Source: Pavlovales sp. CCMP2436
Taxonomy: Eukaryota; Haptophyta; Pavlovophyceae; Pavlovales
Reading direction: 5' to 3'
DNA length: 11,598 nt
Assembly (NCBI GenBank): GCA_026770615.1
Contig: MU631434.1
Coordinates: 99,406-111,003 of the forward strand
Under the pieces are notes generated by a model. That model was not told the origin of the DNA. It searched no databases and saw only the letters and a program-made list of their open reading frames with translations. Position 1 is the stretch's first letter; every line of letters begins with the position of its first letter. Shown here piece by piece: positions 6,051 through 11,598 of this stretch. Made by a program: the position numbers and the translations under genes.

Positions 6051-6144
6051 AAGGCAAATAACCGCCGCTCCATTTAAAACAAAGCACAAGACTGAAGCGA
6101 AAAACTTTTTTAGCTCCCTACTTGCACCTGGATATCCGATCGCT

Positions 6145-7194
6145 ATGATGATGCTCGCCATTCTGCTCGTCACGGCCGTGGGCGCCGGCTTTGCAGCTGC
6201 TGAGCTAACGGGGAACATCACGGACGTGGGCGCCGGCTTTGCAGCTGAACCAAAAGGGCTGTGGCACCTGCCGCCCTTCCGCTCGCCTTCGGAGAAAGCC
6301 GCATTCCTGCGTGCGGAGCACGCGGCCGTGCTGGCACAGCGCGCCGCCATGCGGCAGCCGGCGATTCGGCCGGCGATGCTGGTGATGGCCGGCTGCTCGG
6401 GGTCAACTTGGATCTCGACGACGCTCCGTCGAATGCTGAGTAGGGGTGCTGGTGTCACCCTGGGCCACAAGTATGAGCTGATGCAACCCAAGCAGAACAG
6501 GTTCTACACGCCCGAGCTCGGAATTGGCGGCGCGCTGACGCTGATGCACGCGCGCGCCGTCGCGGCCAACTACACGCTCTTCTTCAAGGCCCATCCCAGA
6601 TCTTTAATTGGGCCGCATGGGCTCAAGCCATCCGTCGCCGCCTTGCTGGCACTGCACCCACGGGTTGTGCTCGCCTGGCGCGAAAACGAGCTTGACCAAA
6701 TGGTCTGCAAGGTCCGTGATTGTTTCGGAAGGTCTGCCGGCGACTCCGTGGACGCCATGACCGGGGAGCGCACCGACCTCTGCGAAGCTAGCCGCGACGA
6801 GGGCGCTGCAGGCAAGCACAACAAAGCACGCCTCAACGTGGAAAAACTTGAGATGCGGATGCGAGAGGCCTCCGGTATGCCGCAACATTGGGCGCATGCG
6901 CTGGAGGACGCGGGCATTGGGGCCCCGATTGTGAACGCCACGTACGAAAAGCTCTCAAAGTTTGAGCACGATGCATCGGCGCTACCTTATGCGATCGACA
7001 ACTTCCGCCGCCTTACGGCTGCCCTGGGCTTCCATGTGTCGCTGGAGGTCGCACGGGGGGAGCTCGCTCCACTTGCCGGCACGCGGCTGCCGCCGCCGAG
7101 CCACCGCACCACGATCTTTAACTTTGACGAGGTGCAGACGACACTGGCGCAGCCGGGAGTGCACCACTCCGTGCGCGCGCTCTTGCGGCCGTAG
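6145..7194 (+). CDS. Secreted or Golgi-type sulfotransferase, intronless
   Basis: The 349-residue frame starts with three ATG codons and is intact to TAG. Residues 1-19 form a signal peptide or short membrane anchor. AGCSGSTW at 82-89 fits the 5'-phosphosulfate-binding loop of PAPS-dependent sulfotransferases. RENELDQMVC at 179-188 fits the 3'-phosphate-binding region of NodH/Stf0 and carbohydrate sulfotransferases (family form RENxLxQxVS), except that the usual Ser is Cys188. A late segment, NATYEKLSKF (264-273), matches the region that packs before the C-terminal helices. The enzyme would transfer sulfate from PAPS to a glycan or other secreted acceptor in the endomembrane lumen; three N-glycosylation sequons (N24, N142, N264) agree with that. 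A 16-residue duplication sits just after the signal peptide. No AATAAA lies close downstream. The sulfotransferase call is firm; the substrate is unknown. Confidence 0.88.
   Translation: MMMLAILLVTAVGAGFAAAELTGNITDVGAGFAAEPKGLWHLPPFRSPSEKAAFLRAEHAAVLAQRAAMRQPAIRPAMLVMAGCSGSTWISTTLRRMLSRGAGVTLGHKYELMQPKQNRFYTPELGIGGALTLMHARAVAANYTLFFKAHPRSLIGPHGLKPSVAALLALHPRVVLAWRENELDQMVCKVRDCFGRSAGDSVDAMTGERTDLCEASRDEGAAGKHNKARLNVEKLEMRMREASGMPQHWAHALEDAGIGAPIVNATYEKLSKFEHDASALPYAIDNFRRLTAALGFHVSLEVARGELAPLAGTRLPPPSHRTTIFNFDEVQTTLAQPGVHHSVRALLRP
6170..6247 (+). repeat. 48-bp period duplication in the sulfotransferase N-terminus
   Basis: The 30-bp copies at 6170-6199 and 6218-6247 differ at one base and are spaced 48 bp apart, that is 16 codons. 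The protein therefore carries VGAGFAA twice (12-18 and 28-34). The reading frame is preserved. The duplication would lengthen the stem between the hydrophobic anchor and the catalytic domain, or alter the cleavage site. Confidence 0.95.
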
Positions 7195-8515
7195 GAATGA
7201 ATGCGGTCCCACCCCTAGGGCCTACGCTGAAGGGTATTAACGCTCTGCGACGGATCCTTTTCACTCCTTCGTAGTAGACCGGATTCACTCACTGAATCTC
7301 ATCCTTTGCGCGGCCTGCCACGTCCACAAGTGGCCACGAGCGGCTCGTATCGCGAAAAGCTGTCGAGCGTGGGGCGCTCTCGGCGGGCGACGTTCGCGAC
7401 GTCGGCCACGCGCGAGCTCGAGGGTTCCTCATCGATCCAGGTTGGCGAGCGCGCGCGTATCCGTCTTCACGCTCCGCCCAGGGCGCTTCTGCTGTAGTTT
7501 GACCGCTTCATTCAAGCCTTCTTTGTTGTGCAGCGTCATTATTTCGACGTTTAGCTATTGGAAAACTAAGCCCTATTTAATAACAAAAGAATCTTGCAAG
7601 TTGGTTCCGAACAGGCGGGCCAGCTGTTACGATTGCCAATAATGATTATTCATTTACTGATTTTCCCATTGGGATTTTACTGGAGTGACTGTCTCCATTT
7701 GTCTTTAGTTCGTTCTCCGGCGGCTACATAGACCCATGGGCATGAGCCTACATATTATAATAATAATAATGGGCGTTTTAAACCTATTCGAACTTTAGGT
7801 TGGGTTCGGCACACGCTGAGTCGACAAACCGCGCGGCGGAAACCTAAGGTCGCCGTACATCACCATGGACGGAACGACGTGGGATAGCCAGGAATTGCAA
7901 TCAGATTGACGCCCAGAGCAATACGGTGTTTGGCTCACCACTAGTGCAGCCCAGAGCGCTTTCTGTCTCTGACACGCACCTATATATCGGTACCTCCTAA
8001 AAAAATTCTATTGGATAGAAATATTTATGCATTTTAATTTTTATTTGATTAGTCATACTTATTTAGTTACTTAGAAGGTTCTGATAAATTTAGGCCCTAC
8101 ATATTTCTTTGACACTTGCAACCCTACAGCACACTCCAAGACTCACCACAACCCTCCTCCCCCGGGGGGGGGAAGGGGGGTGGTTCCTCATTTGATGCTC
8201 AACGGGAGATTATTTTTTGTTGTGTGAATATTAGCTGATAATATGTTAGGTAGTAAACTAATAACTAAAATGCAGCGCCGGCTCATCTTTGGCAACCAGC
8301 GTGTCGCACGTCGCGAAAAAGGGGGGGGGGGGAGGATAAACGCACACCCAACAAAAAAACAAAAAGGGAGGAGGAGAGAGAAAAAGGCGGGGGGATACCT
8401 GCAGGGCCAGCGGTACTTTGTACATCCGCCAGCGTGCTGCACGTCGCAAAATGGTGGCTGGGCAAAGCGGGCATCCACACGCCTCCTAGCTCGCGCTGTG
8501 CTTGCGCGCGGCGTT
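7195..8515. other. Long spacer with simple repeats, no supported gene
   Basis: A GC-rich patch at 7306-7500 has short open frames but no coding character I trust. An (AAT)n microsatellite lies at about 7754-7770, a CCCCC/G9 block with a further G-run at 8159-8180, G12 at 8321-8332, and a polypurine tract at 8354-8397. The motif CCAGCGTG..GCACGTCGC occurs at 8296-8319 and again at 8429-8451, so there is a weak repeat of about 133 bp. The remainder is AT-rich. Confidence 0.5.
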
Positions 8516-8517
8516 TC

Positions 8518-9430
8518 TGCTCGCGCGCACTGACCTCTGCAGTCTGTGACTATATGGTTCAATAAATGCAGCTAGTTATTGCCTGTCCGATAGAGGCCCG
8601 GACTTATGTATATATATATATATAGCGGCTCACAAAACATTCAGAACAGTCAGACGCCAGCTTGAATCCCTATCAGTATATATAGCGGCTCAGCATGGTT
8701 CAACAGGTGTTGTTCACTCACTGACTTGAATGTAGTGTCGAGTCGGGGATTGTTAAGGGTCAGGCCCGAGCACCTTTGTCGCTCGCTCATATTTCTCTAT
8801 CTAAAACGAACAGAATTCTTAGCGATAATTTATAATAGTAAAATTTGAGATTGTACCATGGCCCGGGTATGAATTAGAAATTTTAAATTTTATGCTCGCG
8901 CGCACTGTACGCTGCAGTGTGTAAATATGCGGTTTAATAGACGGAGTTAGTTGTTGCCTGTATGATAGAGACCCGGGCCAATGTAGTGGGGAGTCGGTAA
9001 AGGTGAAGGAACAGGCCCGTTAGCCTTTGTCGCACATGCACCTCTGGGTCTGAAACGAACAAAGTTCTTCGTGATGATTTGTAACGATAATAGAATAATA
9101 GAATACTTGAGGTAGCGCAATGGTCCGGGTATAGTAGTAAATGAAAAAAATTCTGCTCGCGCGCACTGACCTGTGCAGTCTGTAAAATTGAAAATGATAC
9201 TAGAATGACGTGCGCTGTGCGCAGCTCGCCGAGCCTGCCCCTTTTTACGGGGCGGTTGTTATCTCCTCTGCCCCCTGGCCACGATTCCCAACATGGGGTC
9301 TTTAGCTGGCCGAATAGTGTGAAATAATGGGGTTTCATAGACGGGATTGTTGCCTGTCTGATAGAGACCCGGACTCATGTTTTAGGCTTTGTCCGGAGTT
9401 CAGATGAGCATATCCCAGAACCGGTAAAGT
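8518..9430 (+). repeat. Diverged tandem array, unit about 260 bp, three copies
   Basis: Each unit opens with TGCTCGCGCGCACTG (8518, 8893, 9154), then a GCAGT(C/G)TGT block, then TTGCCTGT..GATAGAG(A/G)CCCGG, and then GTCGG and AAACGAAC(A)-like blocks. The B to C spacing is 261 bp. The A to B spacing is 375 bp, but unit A carries a 124-bp insertion, leaving about 251. Unit C carries about 130 bp of extra DNA (9185-9316). A fourth partial start may exist at 9608 (TGCTCGCGG). No coding frame is credible. The array could be a satellite or the remains of a tandemly duplicated element. Confidence 0.75.
8611..8734 (+). mobile_element. Nested insertion carrying modules M1 and M2
   Basis: Compared with unit B, unit A has 124 bp extra, ending in ATGTA (8730-8734), with another ATGTA directly before it (8606-8610); unit B has ATGTA once. 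This is the pattern of an insertion with a 5-bp target duplication. The insert consists of an alternating TA tract, TATAGCGGCTCA, module M1 (8637-8675), TATATATAGCGGCTCA again, and the rest of M2 (to 8728). It encodes nothing. It may be a very short non-autonomous element; no long terminal inverted repeat was seen. Confidence 0.5.
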
Positions 9431-9679
9431 CGCAAGTCTATGACTGTATACTCCCCCGCGCCATAATGTTGGTCTCGTGGTTTGCAGCTCGCTATGAATG
9501 GGGGTCTTCCCGGCGTCCCCGCGGGCTGACAACTTAGGGCCCAATTGCCAAGCTCCTGGGGCACATTTTGGCTAGGTGAGAAGTACCCACTGAGAATAAA
9601 AATTGTGTGCTCGCGGAAATAAATAAATACAAACATATACAAAAAATGGTGATTTTAAAACTTTTTAGAACCCGGCCGT
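9431..9679. other. Spacer beyond the tandem array
   Basis: No gene is supported here. The short open frames on the minus strand are interrupted and of mixed composition. An A-rich stretch at about 9594-9660 holds AATAAA-like motifs. Confidence 0.4.
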
Positions 9680-9952
9680 CTACGCCGCGGGGACTCGGAT
9701 CCCAGCCGCGCCACTACCGGAGGCGGTACCGCTGGGTTGTAAGCGGGCTTGATGCTTGCCGGGGGTGCTCCCCAAGCTCGGCATGTCGCCTTTGAAGCGC
9801 GCAGGGGCGGCCGTTGTGCCTTCGTTCGCCTGAGGCGGGAGCCTATCAGGCAGATCTTCGGAGGAGATGGGCACACGGCTCGTCATTGAGGCGTGCGACT
9901 GATCCCCGATGCCCCTGAAGGACCGGGTACCGGGAGAAGGCCCTGGGAGCAT
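9680..9952 (-). CDS. Doubtful small ORF, disordered product
   Basis: An ATG at 9952 opens 90 codons to TAG. The frame is moderately GC-rich at third positions. The product is hydrophilic and rich in Pro, Ser, Gly and Ala (for example MLPGPSPGTRSFRG and SLGSTPGKHQ), with no hydrophobic core, so it would be disordered. No family is recognised. The GC-rich island is sharply bounded by AT-rich DNA on both sides, as true exons here are, but chance openness of GC-rich DNA is an equal explanation. Confidence 0.25.
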   Translation of the reverse strand: MLPGPSPGTRSFRGIGDQSHASMTSRVPISSEDLPDRLPPQANEGTTAAPARFKGDMPSLGSTPGKHQARLQPSGTASGSGAAGIRVPAA

Positions 9953-10161
9953 AGACAAGCCGTGTAGCTGTGTCTATGCCGACTATCCGAGCACATGTGA
10001 CGGCTAGGATGCTGATTGTAGCGGCGCGGGGCGCCTACGGAATACCGACTACTACCTTGTATTATCTAGATAGTTATACTACATCGACATTGAGACAGTT
10101 CTGCTACATAAACAGTTTTCAGGTTCCCGCCGCAGCAGGTCGATTTTTTTTTATTGGAGTG

Positions 10162-10692
10162 CAATAAAATTAAGCTCGGTTCGGAATTTGGACCTACGTT
10201 TTGCAAATGTGCGGGTGGTTTAACTATTTTGCGCGTTGTTTAGCTTTTTTGCAGGTGGTTTAGCTACGTTGAACCTACTCGGACATTCAGTGGCTGCTAC
10301 ATAAGAAATCTCCGCAAAAACGCAAAAATGCGCAAAACGTACAAAACGCAAAAACGCGCACGGTTTCTCGGAATATGGGATTCGGCATTTTTTGCGGCGA
10401 CGCGCTCGTTTTGGGTTTTTTTTTTGCGTTTTTGAAGGGGAGCTTACTTTTAAGTAGAGACCAATGAAATGCTGAAATTGGTATATTGAAATCACCAACT
10501 CGGGCATTCATTGGCTGCTGCTTAAAATAATCTCCCCAAAACGCAAAAACGCAAATTGCGATTCCGAACCGCGTTTTGGAGAGGAGATTCGTATTTCGTC
10601 ATTTCTAAGCTTTTCCATAGCTGCACTTATTGGATAGACGCATAATTTTTCCTCAAGCGCGATGCGATTCCGAACCGAGCTAAATTTTATTG
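10162..10692. mobile_element. 531-bp MITE-like or foldback element
   Basis: The ends are 26-bp terminal inverted repeats with one mismatch: 10162-10187, starting CAATAAAATT and including AGCTCGGTTCGGAAT, against 10667-10692. A third copy of the inner part, GCGATTCCGAACCG, lies at 10558. Inside, one unit of about 50 bp (CATTCA.TGGCTGCT...TCTCC.CAAAACGCAAAA) occurs forward at 10279-10328 and 10498-10550 and inverted at 10426-10471, with a further partial inverted copy at 10571-10591. The inverted pair 10426-10471 and 10503-10551 could fold into a hairpin with a loop of about 30 nt. It encodes nothing, as expected of a non-autonomous DNA transposon. The target-site duplication is not clear. Confidence 0.65.
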
Positions 10693-10772
10693 TAGTTAGT
10701 TACTTTTTTGAGCGTTTCGTATTTGTTCCGTCTCGGCTCTGATGTCAGATGGCGAGAAGCGCAGGGAAGTAG

Positions 10773-11156
10773 ATGAGCTGTCGACGCGCTACACGTTGGA
10801 AGGTGTCCCATCGCTTTGCGACGTTCGAGAGCTCAACGGCCAACAAGCGCTTGCTGTGCTCGGTTTGTGTCGTGCTCTTCCACGAGGGGAAGCTTCGCGC
10901 GGCTACCGTCTTCCAGGGGCGCAAGAACAACTTGCTCGCGCCGGAGGGACACATGGAGGTGGTACACCAGGCCGACAACGGGGATTACGAGACGCAGAGC
11001 AGGAAGAGGCACAACCCCGGATACACAACTACGGGGGAGAACTTCAACTTCTTCAAACCGACAGCCACGAGTGCTTCCATGTCCGGCGTCGGGCAGGGAA
11101 TCGCTCGGGCCGACGCCAATCTGCCCGATATCGACGAGCACGAGAACAGCCGCTGA
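10773..11156 (+). CDS. Small soluble protein of unknown function
   Basis: The 127-residue frame from the ATG at 10773 to TGA has strong third-position GC bias, clearest from about residue 18 on. It reads as a compact domain: KVSHRFATFESSTANKRLLC, then VVLFHEGKLRAATVFQGRKN, LLAPEGHMEVV, and a Gly/Asn/Phe segment (TTTGENFNFF), with an acidic end, DIDEHENSR. No signal peptide or membrane segment is present. An alternative ATG at 10742 lies in another frame that is also open (167 codons) and looks reasonable for its first 30 residues, so an upstream frame or a frameshift near 10830 cannot be excluded. It begins only 80 bp after the inverted-repeat element, so the element may supply part of its promoter. 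I do not recognise the family. Confidence 0.55.
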   Translation: MSCRRATRWKVSHRFATFESSTANKRLLCSVCVVLFHEGKLRAATVFQGRKNNLLAPEGHMEVVHQADNGDYETQSRKRHNPGYTTTGENFNFFKPTATSASMSGVGQGIARADANLPDIDEHENSR

Positions 11157-11194
11157 ACGCCTGCCTGCCGCTGCTACCCGTTGGCGTGGAGCCA

Positions 11195-11279
11195 ACCCGG
11201 AGTAGCCAGACCCGGAGTAGCCAGGCCCGGAGTCAGACAGACTAGTTCAGTCCGGTCTTTTCAGTCAGTCAGTCAGTCA
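11195..11279 (+). repeat. 15-bp tandem repeat and TCAG microsatellite
   Basis: ACCCGGAGTAGCCAG occurs at 11195-11209 and 11210-11224, with a truncated third copy to 11236. A (TCAG)n run follows at about 11260-11279. Both lie in the presumed 3' flank of the 10773-11156 gene. Confidence 0.9.
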
Positions 11280-11408
11280 CATACTTAATTCGCTCTTTAG
11301 TTATTACATATAATTTATATCTTGCGCTATATTAATGACGGGCTGACGGTGTTTCAAGTTCAAGTCAAGTTGATCTTAGCGCTACATCTTGCGATGTACT
11401 AAATTATT

Positions 11409-11560
11409 ACAGCGGCGGCCTACGGCGCCCCGGCGGCCGGTGGCCGTCGCCCAGGCCCTGCGGGCCCAGACTGGGCCCTACAGGCCCAGTCTACCGCGCC
11501 CTTAGACTGGCGCAGACTGGTAGGGGCTGCGCCCCCCCCAAGGCAGACTTGGGCCAGCTG
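11409..11560. repeat. GC-rich region of nested inverted repeats
   Basis: GGGCCCAG-A-CTGGGCCC (11462-11478) is a near-perfect palindrome. CCAGTCT (11486-11492) can pair with AGACTGG at 11504-11510 or 11514-11520. GGCGGCC and GGCCG blocks lie upstream. Several hairpins are possible in either strand. The change from AT-rich DNA at 11400 is abrupt, and the region reaches the window edge, so it may be the end of a larger repeat. Confidence 0.6.
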
Positions 11561-11598
11561 AGGCTGACGCAAAAAGGCAGAAGAAATTCCAGCCCGGC

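Noticed and set aside
8188..8562. Open frames on both strands across the G-runs and polypurine tract.
   Set aside because: The translations are low-complexity Pro/Ser/Lys/Gly products of homopolymers, without codon bias or a plausible start.
8649..8669. M1 and M2 considered as CRISPR-like or tRNA-derived repeats.
   Set aside because: There are no regularly spaced repeats, and no cloverleaf or convincing A and B boxes; GGTTCAACAGG only weakly resembles a B box.
8934..9338. A 134-codon minus-strand ORF.
   Set aside because: It runs across tandem-array units B and C and their insertion; the frame is an accident of repeat sequence.
10220..10511. Minus-strand ORFs of 74-95 codons rich in Lys, Arg and Phe.
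   Set aside because: They lie wholly inside the inverted-repeat element and translate its A-rich CAAAAACGC repeats.
10833..11195. A 120-codon minus-strand ORF opposite the 10773-11156 gene.
   Set aside because: The plus frame has the better third-position bias and a real ATG; the antisense frame mirrors it.

Overview
The window looks like nuclear DNA of a unicellular eukaryote, most likely a microalga; a haptophyte or another GC-rich alga is a guess, not a demonstration. The reasons are GC-rich coding islands set in AT-rich spacers, GT-AG introns of about 125-130 bp that restore reading frames, AATAAA poly(A) signals just after several stop codons, no Shine-Dalgarno or operon layout, and a secreted carbohydrate-type sulfotransferase. 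No tRNA, rRNA, CRISPR or bacterial mobile gene was seen.

Layout. 1-1735: a minus-strand gene of unknown function with two well supported introns, a 49-bp tandem repeat inside one intron, and a 25-bp tandem duplication in an exon that breaks the frame. An AT-rich repeat tract lies upstream of it. 1681-2226 and 2496-2952: two more minus-strand coding islands, an Ala-rich protein with a transit-peptide-like start and a small protein that may have a spliced tail. 3074-3354: a G-quadruplex-prone run, then two remnants of an ATP synthase F1 beta gene. 3404-3664: an orphan plus-strand exon with a strong donor. 4055-4675: a minus-strand gene with a hydrophobic N-terminus and a stop at codon 18. 4969-6110: spacer, then a GC-rich island with shifting frames. 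6145-7194: the clearest gene, an intact intronless sulfotransferase with a signal peptide. 7195-8515: spacer with simple repeats. 8518-9430: a diverged tandem array of units of about 260 bp carrying nested insertions. 9680-9952: a doubtful minus ORF. 10162-10692: a 531-bp non-autonomous inverted-repeat element. 10773-11156: an orphan ORF. 11195-11560: tandem and GC-rich inverted repeats.

The genes show no shared pathway. What links the window is repeat activity. A two-part module (39 bp and 52 bp) recurs at 66-104, 3682-3868 and 8637-8728 in different order and orientation, and in the third place it sits as an insertion in one satellite unit. Small tandem duplications (25, 26, 48, 49 bp) have changed coding sequence at several sites. 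The most interesting is the 25-bp exon duplication: it creates a GT...AG segment of exactly one unit whose removal restores the frame.
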